A stretch of DNA of 64,000 nt from Rheinheimera sp. (lineage in GTDB: Bacteria; Pseudomonadota; Gammaproteobacteria; Enterobacterales; Alteromonadaceae). A program made the translations under genes and the position numbers. The stretch's first letter is position 1; each line of letters starts with the position of its first letter. Under the pieces are notes generated by a model that saw only the letters and a list, made by a program, of their open reading frames with translations, did not search any database and had not been told where the DNA came from. The stretch covers positions 186,001 to 250,000 of the forward strand of contig NZ_JAUYGV010000006.1 of NCBI RefSeq assembly GCF_030690345.1, read 5' to 3'. Positions 10,542-19,031 of this stretch are shown piece by piece.

Positions 10542-11399
10542 TTAGTTGGCTTGCTGGCGCTGCTGCTCCAGATACGCATACAGCTGCTCGGTAAAAAAGC
10601 CGTGCATTAAAAAGCGCTGGCCTAAATTCCAGGGCCCGACTAAATAATGCGGGTATTTGTTATAGGCCATTTCGCTCAGAGACTTATCGCCAAGCAGATC
10701 GCCAACGCGGATAGCAATGGACTGGTCAAGGTTAAAACCGTTAATGGCATCGCGGTATTCCTCCCGCGTTAGCAGCAGGCAGAATAAGCACATAAACAGC
10801 GCATGGGCGCTTTCAAAATCCAGCCATTGCGTGCGTTTCTCAGTAAATTCAAACTGTGCCATATCAATGCTTTGCCAGTGCTGCCAGTTAAGCTCGTTTG
10901 CTGTTAACGGCTGCTTTGGGTGGTGCCAACTGCCCAGCTCCGCGAACAAGCGGAACAGCTGTTGGTCATGCTCGACAAAGCTGGCGTGTTGCATATCGGC
11001 AATGCTTTTGGGATACAGCTGCACCGGGTTAAAACCGCTGCCCGGGCTATTGGCAGCAAGAAAATTCAGCACATTAGATTCAGTAGCATAGTGGCGCAAA
11101 ATCAGTAAATTGGCTTCTTTGCTGACAAAGTGAGTGCAAAACCAGCAAATCAGCTTTTGTAAGCTGTTGTGCGCACTAAACTGTGGCAGGGGTAAGCGCT
11201 TAAAAAACCAGGTGATATGCAGCAAAATAGCAAAGATAAACTGCAGCAGTGGCCGTACGCCCCAGCGCAGCGGGTTTTGTAAGTCTTTTAACCATAGATC
11301 CAGCGCCGCCTGCTCGATGGGCAGTGAGTTATCGTTAGCAATGGCTTTTAAATAAGCGCTTGGGCCGCGGCTGTTGCTGTTATGACGCTCAGTAGTCAT
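10542..11399 (-). CDS. Unknown protein, last gene of the ketosynthase/haem-oxygenase-fold operon
   Basis: A 285-residue protein I do not recognise. I start it at the ATG at 11399 rather than the in-frame TTG at 11405, because AGAGG is spaced 6 bases before the ATG and would abut the TTG. It has one hydrophobic segment near residues 55-70 (LLQFIFAILLHITWFF) and another around 205-215 (LFMCLFCLLL). It contains many His and Trp residues and ends in a Gln-rich tail. Its start overlaps the preceding gene by 11 bases, so it is coupled to it. The context implies a role with the ketosynthase and haem-oxygenase-fold partners. Confidence 0.6.
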   Translation of the reverse strand: MTTERHNSNSRGPSAYLKAIANDNSLPIEQAALDLWLKDLQNPLRWGVRPLLQFIFAILLHITWFFKRLPLPQFSAHNSLQKLICWFCTHFVSKEANLLILRHYATESNVLNFLAANSPGSGFNPVQLYPKSIADMQHASFVEHDQQLFRLFAELGSWHHPKQPLTANELNWQHWQSIDMAQFEFTEKRTQWLDFESAHALFMCLFCLLLTREEYRDAINGFNLDQSIAIRVGDLLGDKSLSEMAYNKYPHYLVGPWNLGQRFLMHGFFTEQLYAYLEQQRQQAN

Positions 11400-12075
11400 G
11401 CTCAACCTCTTCCAGTTGCAGGCAGTATAACCTGGCGGTAACGCGGGCGGTACGTACTATGGCCGTTAGCTGCGCCGGGCTTTGGCATAAGCGGTCTATC
11501 AACTGATACAGCTTCTGCATATGGTCGTCATCATTAGCGCCGTGGTAGCGCATAAAGCGGGTATAGCTGCCATCACCGCCGCTAGTTTTGTCAATTTGCG
11601 CGGCCCAGTCGTTGGCCATTTTCTGCCCCAGGCCTTCAATGATCCACATGGCGCCGATTAAATCGACCGGATTAGGCTGACCGGCGCGATACATTAAAAA
11701 GCCGTGCAGTGCTTCGGTGCCGATATTGCGCGGCGCCTGCTGAATGTCGTTTAAGTTGCCACCGGCAGCAACATAATCGCGCTCCAGCATTTCATAGTCG
11801 CGGTGCTCTTCGCGGGCATGGCCGATGATGGTTGAACGCACGTCGCTGTAATCGCGATCGAAGCTGGAGGCGCAGCGGCTGATCCAGCGCGAGCCCTCTA
11901 TCACCTGCTGGCGCCAATTCAGCAGCAACTGGCAATAGTCGGCTTTACTAAACTGGCCGCGCTCCAGCCGTTGCAACAGCGGCACGCGGCCCAGCTGGCG
12001 CTCAAACTCAAACCACACCCGCATCAGCGCCTGTAAACATTGTTGGCCCTGCGGGCTTAATACGTGCTCTGTCAT
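11389..12075 (-). CDS. TENA/haem-oxygenase-fold protein, possible non-haem di-iron oxidase
   Basis: A 228-residue soluble helical protein resembling the TENA/THI-4/PqqC and iron-containing redox enzyme (HDO) families. Candidate metal ligands are spaced over the core helices: Glu60 in VIEGSRW, the cluster Glu89-Glu90-His91 with Asp93, Glu147 in IIEGLG, and His178/Asp182/His185 in RYHGANDDDHM. Known members of this fold (UndA, CADD, BesC, SznF) use di-iron and O2 to cleave or oxidise fatty-acid- or amino-acid-derived substrates. The ligand set here is my reading, not an alignment. It begins immediately after the ketosynthase stop codon with no gap, so the two are probably translated together. 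Confidence 0.68.
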   Translation of the reverse strand: MTEHVLSPQGQQCLQALMRVWFEFERQLGRVPLLQRLERGQFSKADYCQLLLNWRQQVIEGSRWISRCASSFDRDYSDVRSTIIGHAREEHRDYEMLERDYVAAGGNLNDIQQAPRNIGTEALHGFLMYRAGQPNPVDLIGAMWIIEGLGQKMANDWAAQIDKTSGGDGSYTRFMRYHGANDDDHMQKLYQLIDRLCQSPAQLTAIVRTARVTARLYCLQLEEVEHDY

Positions 12076-13182
12076 TCAGGCCTCCACTACGGTCAGTTGC
12101 ATATAAGCATTATTAAAGCGGCCGCTCTCCGGTACCATGCATACTATGGTATCGCCGGTTTTATAGTTTTGCGTGCGGCGAAACTCGTCCAGCATAATAA
12201 AAATTGAGGCACAGCCGGTATTGCCGCGGCTGTACAGGTTGGAATACCACTTATGTTCAGCGATGCCAACGCCGGCGCGCTGCAGCATATCGAAGATTTT
12301 GCCGCGAAAATAATGCGATGAGTAATGGCACAATACGTGGTCGACCTTGTCCGGTTGCACGCGGCCCTCACTGATTAAACGCAGGTAACCATCGACCCCC
12401 AATTTAACGATATTTTCCAGCAGGCGCACATCCTGGCGGATTAACAAGGCGCCGGCGGCTTCGGCTTGGGCATAGGTAGCGTAGTCCTGCCAGCTTTGGC
12501 TATGGTTGCTATCCGTTGGGTAACCTACGCTCATACACACCGGATAGGCATCGGCATGCGAAAAACTGCGGATCCAGTCAATACGAAAACACTGGCCGCG
12601 CGCTTGGGTTTCCAGCAGCAGGGCACCGGCGCCGTCGGATAACATCCAGCGCAGAAACTCGGCGTTAAAATCCAGTGCTGTGCCAGCGGCCTCATAACGG
12701 CTGGCTTTAAATAAGCGCGAGGTTAATTCGCTGGCCACCACTAACGCATTGGGCTGCTCGCCGGCTTTCAGGTTCGTAAAAGCCGCTTTTAGCGCCATCA
12801 TACTGCCGGAGCAAATACCGTGGCTGCTGTGCAGTTCTATATCGCTTAAGCCCAATTCAGCCTGCAGCATAGAGCCAAAGCCCGGCAGCACCACATCGCC
12901 CTGGCTGGTGGCGGCGCTGAGCATCTTAATCTGGCGTTTGCCGATAAAGCTGTCGGTTAAGCAATGCTCTGCCGCCCGCGCTGCCATTGCGGCGTTAGAT
13001 ATGGTGGTGTTGTGGTTGGCATCGATAGCATAGTGCCGCGTATGAATACCGTTAGATTGCAAAATACGCCGTTTTAACCGGCTGGGTTTGCCATGCACTA
13101 AACCTAACAGCGGCTCCATTTCGTCATTGCTGATAGCCGGGCCGGGTAAAAAGTGGCCTGTGCTGTTGATATACACACTCAT
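12076..13182 (-). CDS. Ketoacyl-ACP synthase III (FabH/thiolase-fold) homologue
   Basis: A 368-residue condensing enzyme. I start it at the ATG at 13182, which overlaps the previous gene's stop as ATGA; an in-frame upstream extension adds residues outside the family fold. The expected Cys-His-Asn triad of KAS III is visible: Cys124 in SSHGICSGSMMA, His286 in LCHYSSH and Asn321 in SRGNTGCASIF. The family joins an acyl starter to a malonyl or acyl extender. The sequence is not the housekeeping FabH: it is longer and sits in an operon with two unusual proteins instead of fatty-acid genes. It therefore probably belongs to a specialised metabolite pathway, such as an OleA- or DarB-like condensation. 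Confidence 0.8.
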   Translation of the reverse strand: MSVYINSTGHFLPGPAISNDEMEPLLGLVHGKPSRLKRRILQSNGIHTRHYAIDANHNTTISNAAMAARAAEHCLTDSFIGKRQIKMLSAATSQGDVVLPGFGSMLQAELGLSDIELHSSHGICSGSMMALKAAFTNLKAGEQPNALVVASELTSRLFKASRYEAAGTALDFNAEFLRWMLSDGAGALLLETQARGQCFRIDWIRSFSHADAYPVCMSVGYPTDSNHSQSWQDYATYAQAEAAGALLIRQDVRLLENIVKLGVDGYLRLISEGRVQPDKVDHVLCHYSSHYFRGKIFDMLQRAGVGIAEHKWYSNLYSRGNTGCASIFIMLDEFRRTQNYKTGDTIVCMVPESGRFNNAYMQLTVVEA

Positions 13183-13751
13183 GCGTTCACCTTGCGCTGC
13201 TGCAGTGCTGCCTTTAAGCAGCGCAGGTTTTCTTCCATATAGGGCAGCACGCACACCAGCGCCATAAAACCCAGATAATACGGCAGGTAAGTGTCGCCGC
13301 CATGGGCGTAAGGCATGCGCTGAAAATAAAATTCGCCCTGCCAGTTAAATGTCAGCAGTTTCACCACCACCGGGTAGTTAATCACGGCAATTAACAGCAA
13401 CATATACAGCGGCAAGGTGGCTAAATAATTATGTGCATGCATCTCCCACAAGCTGATATGGCGCTTGGGGGCGGCGTAATGCACGTCGTAGTGGGCTACG
13501 GCTTCATGTGCCAGCCAGGCGGCAATGCAGATCAGCATTATCAGCACATTTACCTTAAACAGCAGGCAAAGCAAAATCGGCACTGCCATCTGGATGCCCA
13601 TTAACGAGTGAATAAGCGACTCTTTTAAACCCGAGGTATGTTCAATCCGGGTGGCGCGGTGGCAGCACCAGTCAATAAACCCGGCAATACCCCACAATGG
13701 CAGAAACACATACAACATTAACTGAATAAGCAACTGGCTGGTTTGCAACAC
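13179..13751 (-). CDS. Histidine-rich polytopic membrane protein, first gene of the operon
   Basis: A 190-residue membrane protein with about four or five hydrophobic segments (around 5-27, 48-72, 75-85, 112-130 and 160-175). Cytoplasmic or interfacial loops hold clustered His and acidic residues: DWCCHR, HEAVAHYDVHYA and EMHAHNY. This resembles in style, not in exact spacing, the histidine boxes of membrane di-iron desaturases and hydroxylases. I do not recognise a named family. Its TGA overlaps the ketosynthase ATG. It starts 60 bases after the APC permease stop, so the permease may belong to the same transcript. Confidence 0.62.
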   Translation of the reverse strand: MLQTSQLLIQLMLYVFLPLWGIAGFIDWCCHRATRIEHTSGLKESLIHSLMGIQMAVPILLCLLFKVNVLIMLICIAAWLAHEAVAHYDVHYAAPKRHISLWEMHAHNYLATLPLYMLLLIAVINYPVVVKLLTFNWQGEFYFQRMPYAHGGDTYLPYYLGFMALVCVLPYMEENLRCLKAALQQRKVNA

Positions 13752-13811
13752 CGCACTCCTTCTGGTGCTAATACTGCGGCGTACTATAGCGCAAGGTTAA
13801 TGGTTTGTAGA

Positions 13812-15128
13812 TTAATTTGTGCGGCTTGCCTGGTGGCGCGCCAGAAAATACAGTGCAGTACCCAGCAGCACAAATAAGCTTGTCGCCAGAATGGCAGACC
13901 AGCTGACCTGCAGTGCCAGCCAAATACAGGCAGTAATACCCAACAAGGGTATGGCGTAACCCAGCGGCAGCACAAAGCTGTCGCTGCCGGCCAGTTTGGG
14001 CCTTAGCAGCGGCACGGCGGCGCAGGTCAGGCCATACAGCAACAAGCGTGACACTACCGTTGCCGCGGCCAGCCATAAAAATGAGCCATATAAGGTTAAC
14101 AGCAGCGCCAGGGCGCCAAAAAACACAATAGAGTTAGCCGGCGTTAAAAAGCGCGGTTGTACCGCTGCAAACCAGCGCGGCAGGCTGCCATCTTCTGCCA
14201 GCGCGAAGCTGGCGCGCGGTGTGGAGAATATTGCGCCGAGCAGGTTAGCGGCAACTGAAGCCACTACGCCCAGCATCAGCACTATAGCGCCCACCGGGCC
14301 AAACAACGCGGCGGCGACATCCAGTAACGGGCTGGCGGCGCGGGCAATATCCGGCACCGCCGCCACACTCACCAGCTGAATGCCGATATATAGCAAAGTC
14401 ACCATTAACAAGCCGAAGATTAAAGCGCGTGGCATATCCCGCGCCGGGTTTTTCGCCTCCCCGGCTGGTACCACTACCGATTCAAAGCCGACAAAGGCGT
14501 AAATCAGCAATAAGGTGGCGCCGCCGATATCGTACGGGCTGCTAAGTACCGTCAGCGGATTAAACGCCGGCAGCAGTTCGCTGCCCAGCAAGGCTGCACC
14601 GGCAATCACCAGTAGCAACAGTACGGCAAATTTAACCAGGGTCAGCAGCGCCAGCGAGCGCATAGCGCGCACAGAACCCAGCACGTTAATTAACGTCAGC
14701 CCGGCGACAATGGCGCTTAACAGCACAACACGGGGTAAGCCTGTAGCCGCTGCCGGCCAGAAATAGCCAATACTGTCGACCAGCAAGGCGGTATTGGCGG
14801 CAAAAGATACTAAGCGGGCTATGTAGTACAACCAGCCGGCCTGAAAGCCGATAAAGGGGCCAAACGCTGCTGTGCCATAACGCACCGGGCCGCCGCTGCC
14901 GCGAAAGTAGCTGGCCAGCTCGGCCATACACAGCAATATGGGCAAAATCAGCAAAGCACAAAACAGATAAATTAACGGGCTGTACTCACCGGCTAATTTT
15001 GCCGCCCCGCCCGGCAGACCAAAAATGCCGGCGCCGATCAAGCCATTAACCACCAGCAACCACAGGCCGAGCAAGCCCAGATGGCGCGGCAGAGTGCGCT
15101 CAGATACAACAGTGTTGGCGTCAGGCAT
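13812..15128 (-). CDS. APC-superfamily amino acid permease
   Basis: A 438-residue inner-membrane transporter with about 12 hydrophobic segments. It has the hallmark first-helix motif GLIGAGIFGLPGG of the amino acid-polyamine-organocation family and YAFVGFESVVVPAGE in helix 6. I prefer the ATG at 15128; a TTG at 15143 would add five residues. The substrate is not clear; the family moves amino acids or polyamines with protons. It lies upstream of, and co-directional with, the four-gene ketosynthase operon and shares its upstream region with the divergent BON gene. Confidence 0.85.
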   Translation of the reverse strand: MPDANTVVSERTLPRHLGLLGLWLLVVNGLIGAGIFGLPGGAAKLAGEYSPLIYLFCALLILPILLCMAELASYFRGSGGPVRYGTAAFGPFIGFQAGWLYYIARLVSFAANTALLVDSIGYFWPAAATGLPRVVLLSAIVAGLTLINVLGSVRAMRSLALLTLVKFAVLLLLVIAGAALLGSELLPAFNPLTVLSSPYDIGGATLLLIYAFVGFESVVVPAGEAKNPARDMPRALIFGLLMVTLLYIGIQLVSVAAVPDIARAASPLLDVAAALFGPVGAIVLMLGVVASVAANLLGAIFSTPRASFALAEDGSLPRWFAAVQPRFLTPANSIVFFGALALLLTLYGSFLWLAAATVVSRLLLYGLTCAAVPLLRPKLAGSDSFVLPLGYAIPLLGITACIWLALQVSWSAILATSLFVLLGTALYFLARHQASRTN

Positions 15129-15190
15129 AACGGTTATCCGCAATTAACAAGGCCTTACTATAGAGTGAAACCCACTGACATGCACCCTAT

Positions 15191-15232
15191 GCGCGCTGAC
15201 GCACCGACCCTGGCTTAACATCAGGCTACAGT
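15191..15232 (+). promoter_or_regulatory. Crp/Fnr-like site plus -10 for the BON gene (site A)
   Basis: GCGCG-CTGA-CGCAC at 15191-15204. The -10-like hexamer TACAGT is at 15227-15232, 22 bases downstream. The spacing puts the site centre near -41.5 from the predicted start, the class II activator position. Confidence 0.7.
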
Positions 15233-15295
15233 AAGCTTCCCGCCAGTGTAGTTCGCTACCGGCGCTACCTTCTAACGCACTAAAGGAAGACGAAC

Positions 15296-16138
15296 ATGCA
15301 AACATTAAACCGCAAGTTATTACTGGCCACGGCAATAACATTGGCGCTGGGCAGCAGCACATTGCTGGCCGATGACAAAATGGCTGCGAAAGAGCAGACC
15401 GGGCCGATCGTTAACGCCAGGCAGGAAGCGCAAATATGGACCACCTATGCGCTGAGCCCTTACCTCAGAGCCAATGACATCAGCGTTACTGTGCTGGATG
15501 GCAAGGCAACTTTAACCGGTAATGTGGCAGAAGATGTGCACAAAGACCTGGCCGGCGCCATTGCTGAAGGCGTCAAGGGTATTGATGATGTTGATAATCA
15601 AATCAGCGTAGATGCTGATTATAAAGCGCCGGATCGCAGCACCACCCGCGGTTACGGCGATGTGGTGGATGATGTCACTATTACCACCGCCGTGAAGTCT
15701 AAGCTGCTGTGGAGCAAGCACACCGAAGGCATGGACACTAAGGTGGAAACCAACAACGGCAAGGTTGAGCTAAGCGGCACTGTAGCAACACAGCAGGCGA
15801 AGCAGCAGGCAGAAAAGCTGGCGAAAAATACTGACGGCGTGCGCTCGGTAGATAACAAGTTGCGTGTCAGTGATAAAACCGCTGACGGCAAAAGCTATAA
15901 AAAAGCCGATGCGGAAAAAGGCACAGTGATCGCCGACAGCTGGATAACCACTAAGGTTAAATCCACCTTTTTGTATTCCAGCAATGTGGCCGGTGCCGAC
16001 ATTTCTGTTAACACCAGCAAAGGCATTGTTACGCTGGCCGGTAAAGTAGACAGCGGCGTGGAGCAGGCGCTGGCGATTGAGCTGGCGCAGAATATCCGCG
16101 GCGTAAAAAGTGTCACATCAAAGCAACTTATTTTCTGA
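15296..16138 (+). CDS. Periplasmic protein with three BON domains (OsmY-like)
   Basis: A 280-residue exported protein. The signal peptide spans about residues 1-25, ending STLLA before DDKMAA. Three BON modules follow at about 40-105, 118-185 and 208-278. Each has the pattern of a helix then VxVxxGxVxLxGxV, seen as ISVTVLDGKATLTGNV, TKVETNNGKVELSGTV and ISVNTSKGIVTLAGKV. BON proteins such as OsmY bind phospholipid or protein surfaces and protect the envelope under osmotic stress. An AAAGGAAG ribosome site precedes the ATG at 15296. The promoter carries regulon site A, and a second BON protein lies at 29800-30111 in the same island. Confidence 0.88.
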   Translation: MQTLNRKLLLATAITLALGSSTLLADDKMAAKEQTGPIVNARQEAQIWTTYALSPYLRANDISVTVLDGKATLTGNVAEDVHKDLAGAIAEGVKGIDDVDNQISVDADYKAPDRSTTRGYGDVVDDVTITTAVKSKLLWSKHTEGMDTKVETNNGKVELSGTVATQQAKQQAEKLAKNTDGVRSVDNKLRVSDKTADGKSYKKADAEKGTVIADSWITTKVKSTFLYSSNVAGADISVNTSKGIVTLAGKVDSGVEQALAIELAQNIRGVKSVTSKQLIF

Positions 16139-16161
16139 TTTGTTTCTTTTTAATCATCAAT

Positions 16162-16202
16162 GTGTGCTAGCGCACATTGTTGTGTGACATTTCGGGTTAA
16201 GT
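16162..16202 (+). promoter_or_regulatory. Crp/Fnr-like site plus weak -10 for the GGDEF gene (site B)
   Basis: GTGTG-CTAG-CGCAC at 16162-16175. The best -10-like hexamer is TTAAGT at 16197-16202, 21 bases downstream and only a weak match. The site lies 94 bases from the ATG of the GGDEF gene, almost the same distance as site A from its gene. Confidence 0.6.
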
Positions 16203-16268
16203 TGGCTGCTGCAATTTAACCCGGCTGTTATTTATTCTACCTGAACTGCAAAAAGAACGGAGGCTGTT

Positions 16269-16991
16269 ATGAATGAACCTCAGCATGCTAATCCGCATAT
16301 AATGCGCCATACCGTATTGCAACTGCATTTTGATGCGCTGAGCTTTGAAATGGTGCGAATGCGCTGCGAAGTATTGTTGCAGCAGAATATCTGGAATGAG
16401 CAACAACAAAAATTACTGCGCGATAACCAATTGTTGTCTGTCGCGCTGTTGCAGGCCGGTGCCATGAATGCCAATACCAGTGCCCAACTGCAGCAACTGG
16501 CGCTGAGCAGCCAATGCGACGCGCTGACGCAAACCCTTAACCGCAGCATTATGCTGGACCGCATTAGCCAGGCTATCAGTATGGCAACACGCCAACACAG
16601 CCGCTTTGCGGTGCTGTTTATTGATTTAGATAACTTTAAGCCGGTAAATGACCACTATGGCCATGCCGCCGGTGATGCCGTGCTACAGCAAGTCAGTGCG
16701 CGTTTAACCACAGCAATACGTGACAGCGATGCGGTTAGCCGCCATGGTGGCGATGAATTTTTGCTGCTGCTTAACAATATTAAGCACGACCGTGATGCCG
16801 CGCTGTTTGCCGGCAAATTAGTGCAGCTGCTGGCACAGCCGTATCAGCTGGCGCAGGGCACGGTATCGTTGTCAGCCAGCATTGGTATTGCACAGTACCC
16901 CTTTGATGCCGACAATGCTCAGGCACTGATCAGCTATGCTGATGCCGCTATGTATCAGGTGAAGCAACAAGGTGGTGCCGGCGCGCGTTAG
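16269..16991 (+). CDS. GGDEF diguanylate cyclase
   Basis: A 240-residue soluble protein with a short helical N-terminal region (about 1-80) and one GGDEF domain. The active-site loop is intact, RHGGDEF at about residues 158-164. An inhibitory I-site RDSD (about 151-154) lies five residues before it, so product feedback is likely. It should make cyclic di-GMP from two GTP. There is no membrane segment and no recognised sensory domain, so it may be controlled mainly by transcription through site B. It sits between a BON protein and two lipoproteins in the envelope-stress island. Confidence 0.9.
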   Translation: MNEPQHANPHIMRHTVLQLHFDALSFEMVRMRCEVLLQQNIWNEQQQKLLRDNQLLSVALLQAGAMNANTSAQLQQLALSSQCDALTQTLNRSIMLDRISQAISMATRQHSRFAVLFIDLDNFKPVNDHYGHAAGDAVLQQVSARLTTAIRDSDAVSRHGGDEFLLLLNNIKHDRDAALFAGKLVQLLAQPYQLAQGTVSLSASIGIAQYPFDADNAQALISYADAAMYQVKQQGGAGAR

Positions 16992-17030
16992 GGCGTCCGG
17001 CTGCTCCGCCGCTAAAATTCCGGCCGCTAT

Positions 17031-17079
17031 GCGCGCCAGCGCACCGATAACCCGGCAGTACTGCGCCATAGTAGCGCAG
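17031..17079 (+). promoter_or_regulatory. Crp/Fnr-like site plus -10 inside a small palindrome (site C)
   Basis: GCGCG-CCAG-CGCAC at 17031-17044. The -10-like CATAGT is at 17067-17072, 22 bases downstream. The hexamer lies in the 7-base spacer of a second inverted repeat, CTGCGC (17061-17066) with GCGCAG (17074-17079). It serves the lipoprotein pair starting at 17121. Confidence 0.68.
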
Positions 17080-17120
17080 GGCGCACCTTTGCTGCAGCCC
17101 GGTATCAGCAGGAGCTTCAG

Positions 17121-17540
17121 ATGAATATTTCCATCAGACAAACCAAAATACTGCCTTTCACCAGGTTGCAACAGCGCGCTGTGCTGCTACTTAGCTCAGT
17201 AGTGTTAATGGCCGCCTGCGCCTCTGCGCCTGAGGCCCCGACAGCTGAATTGCTGGCCGCAGAGCGGGCTATTGCCAACGCTGAGCGGGCGCAGGTGATC
17301 CGCTATACCAGCATTGAACTGAACGCCGCCCGTAACGAGTTGACTGCCGCCCGCAGTGCCGTTACCGCGGAAAATATGCCGCAAGCACAGCGCTTAGCCA
17401 TACAGGCTCAGCTAAGTGCTGAATTGGCATTGGCGCGGGCTGAACTGCTTAAAGCGCAAGCGGTAAACCAGGATATGCAGCAAAGCATTGATGCCTTGCA
17501 GCAGGAAGCGCAGCGCAACCTGTCAGGAGTAAAACCATGA
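17121..17540 (+). CDS. DUF4398-type lipoprotein
   Basis: A 139-residue exported lipoprotein. The N-terminus has a basic stretch, a hydrophobic segment and the lipobox LMAAC (Cys about 33). The mature part is an alanine-rich helical hairpin with heptad-like spacing, typical of DUF4398 proteins of unknown function. Its stop overlaps the next ATG as ATGA (17537-17540), with AGGAG upstream, so it is coupled to the OmpA-like lipoprotein. The pair is probably an envelope module that tethers the outer membrane to peptidoglycan. Regulated by site C. Confidence 0.8.
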   Translation: MNISIRQTKILPFTRLQQRAVLLLSSVVLMAACASAPEAPTAELLAAERAIANAERAQVIRYTSIELNAARNELTAARSAVTAENMPQAQRLAIQAQLSAELALARAELLKAQAVNQDMQQSIDALQQEAQRNLSGVKP

Positions 17541-18499
17541 AAGCACCTAAATACTTTACGAAAAACCTGCTGGGCATGAGCCTGGCCACGGCGTTACTGG
17601 CCGGTTGTGCGGCCGCGCCGAAGAGCCCCGATGGCGCCGCCAATGTGCGCATGCAGTTAACACAGCTGCAGGCCGATCAACAACTGGCTGTGTTAGCACC
17701 GCTGGCGATTAAAGATGCTGAAGAGGCGGTCCGGCTGGCTGAACAACCGGAAAAAAACAGCGCGCTGGCGGCGCACCGTGTAGTAATGGCGGAGCGCAAA
17801 GTCAATATGGCCGGCACGCAGGCGCAAACCCGGCAGTTGGAATTACAACGTGATGCGCTGAGCCAAAAACGCGATGATGTGCGGTTAAACGCCCGTACCC
17901 GCGAGGCTGCCAGTGCTCGGGCCGACGCCAGTGATGCCCGCAGTGACGCAGAATTTGCGCGGTCGCAGGCCAGCAGCGCCAGAGCCGATGCCAGCAGTGC
18001 AAGGTTGGCAGAAACTGCCGCGGTAGGGCGTGAAAGTGCAGCCTTATCTGCAGCTGCCAGCGCACAGCAACAAGCCGCTACATCAGCAGCTACCGCAACC
18101 GACTTACGGGCACAAATAGCCGAGCTGAATGCCAGGCCGACAGATCGTGGTTTGGTTGTTACCCTGGGCGACGTATTGTTTGATACCGGCAAGGCCGGGC
18201 TGAAAAACGGCAGCAGTAAACATCTGGATAAGCTGGCATTGTTTTTAAATGCCTATCCTGAGCGCAGCGCGCAAATTGAGGGCCATACCGATGATGTCGG
18301 CTCTGACGCGGCCAATATGCTGTTATCGCAACGCCGTGCTGATACGGTAAAAGCATTTCTGGTGGCGCAGGGCATTGCTGGCAGCCGGCTGGATGCATCC
18401 GGCAAAGGCGAAACGACGCCGCTGGCCAGCAATACCATGCCGGACGGGCGTCAGCAAAACCGCCGGGTAGAAGTGATTATTGCTAATCCGGAAAAATAG
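17537..18499 (+). CDS. OmpA-family lipoprotein with DUF4398-like helical stalk
   Basis: A 320-residue lipoprotein with lipobox LLAGC (Cys24). A DUF4398-like segment spans about residues 35-115. A long Ala/Ser/Arg-rich coiled region (about 120-195) is followed by a C-terminal OmpA peptidoglycan-binding domain (about 205-318) with DVLFDTGKAGL, IEGHTDDVGS and NRRVEVII. The architecture suggests outer-membrane anchoring with the globular domain bound to the cell wall across a helical stalk. It forms an operon with the preceding DUF4398 lipoprotein. Confidence 0.88.
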   Translation: MKAPKYFTKNLLGMSLATALLAGCAAAPKSPDGAANVRMQLTQLQADQQLAVLAPLAIKDAEEAVRLAEQPEKNSALAAHRVVMAERKVNMAGTQAQTRQLELQRDALSQKRDDVRLNARTREAASARADASDARSDAEFARSQASSARADASSARLAETAAVGRESAALSAAASAQQQAATSAATATDLRAQIAELNARPTDRGLVVTLGDVLFDTGKAGLKNGSSKHLDKLALFLNAYPERSAQIEGHTDDVGSDAANMLLSQRRADTVKAFLVAQGIAGSRLDASGKGETTPLASNTMPDGRQQNRRVEVIIANPEK

Positions 18500-18513
18500 C
18501 TATTGGCGGCTAA

Positions 18514-18555
18514 GCGCGCTGGCGCACCGAATAACGCCGCAGCTGCAGGCATAAT
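18514..18555 (+). promoter_or_regulatory. Crp/Fnr-like site plus -10 for the DUF883-like gene (site D)
   Basis: GCGCG-CTGG-CGCAC at 18514-18527, with CATAAT at 18550-18555, 22 bases downstream. This is among the best -10 matches of the set. The predicted start near 18562 places the site centre at -41.5. Confidence 0.72.
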
Positions 18556-18606
18556 GCAGGTAAGACAACTGCAATCCGGCGGTTGTCGCTTATCAGCGGA
18601 TTAATT

Positions 18607-18981
18607 ATGGACAAGCCAATAGACACAAATACGGCCAATAACGCTTTTAACCGTGGCGTGGACGTTGCGTCCACCACTATGCACAACGCCATTAACAGCG
18701 CGTCTGATGCAGCATCACCGGCACTGAAGCAGATGGCAAACAGTGCTCACAGCACGGTGGATAAAATGGCCAATGGTGCCCACCATGCAGCAGAGGCCAT
18801 TTCCACAAAGGGGGCACAACTGCATCAGATGCAACAGCAGTTGGCCGGCAACACCCGCACGCAAGTACGCAGCCATCCCCTGTTAGCGATTGGTATCGCA
18901 TTGGCCGGTGGTGCGTTATTTAGCTGGTGGTTAAGTCGCCGCACTGTGCCGCGTGATGCATCCGGCCGTGACGCCGGTTAA
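18607..18981 (+). CDS. Small DUF883/ElaB-YqjD-like membrane-anchored protein
   Basis: A 124-residue protein. I start it at the ATG at 18607; an in-frame TTG at 18583 would add eight residues without better ribosome-site support. The N-terminal 85 residues are helical and rich in Ala, Asn, His and Met. A single C-terminal membrane segment follows (LLAIGIALAGGALFSWWL, about 95-112) and then a basic tail. This matches the layout of ElaB/YqjD-type inner-membrane proteins, which are stress-induced and ribosome-associated in E. coli. A strong terminator follows. Confidence 0.7.
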   Translation: MDKPIDTNTANNAFNRGVDVASTTMHNAINSASDAASPALKQMANSAHSTVDKMANGAHHAAEAISTKGAQLHQMQQQLAGNTRTQVRSHPLLAIGIALAGGALFSWWLSRRTVPRDASGRDAG

Positions 18982-18992
18982 GCCAAATGACA

Positions 18993-19017
18993 CACCCGCA
19001 GCTGCGGGTGTTTTTTT
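18993..19017 (+). terminator. Rho-independent terminator
   Basis: CACCCGCA pairs with TGCGGGTG around a GC dinucleotide (18993-19010), followed by seven T. It closes the DUF883-like gene and lies just before the end of the convergent Crp/Fnr gene. Confidence 0.92.
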
Positions 19018-19031
19018 GCCCTGCTGCTACA

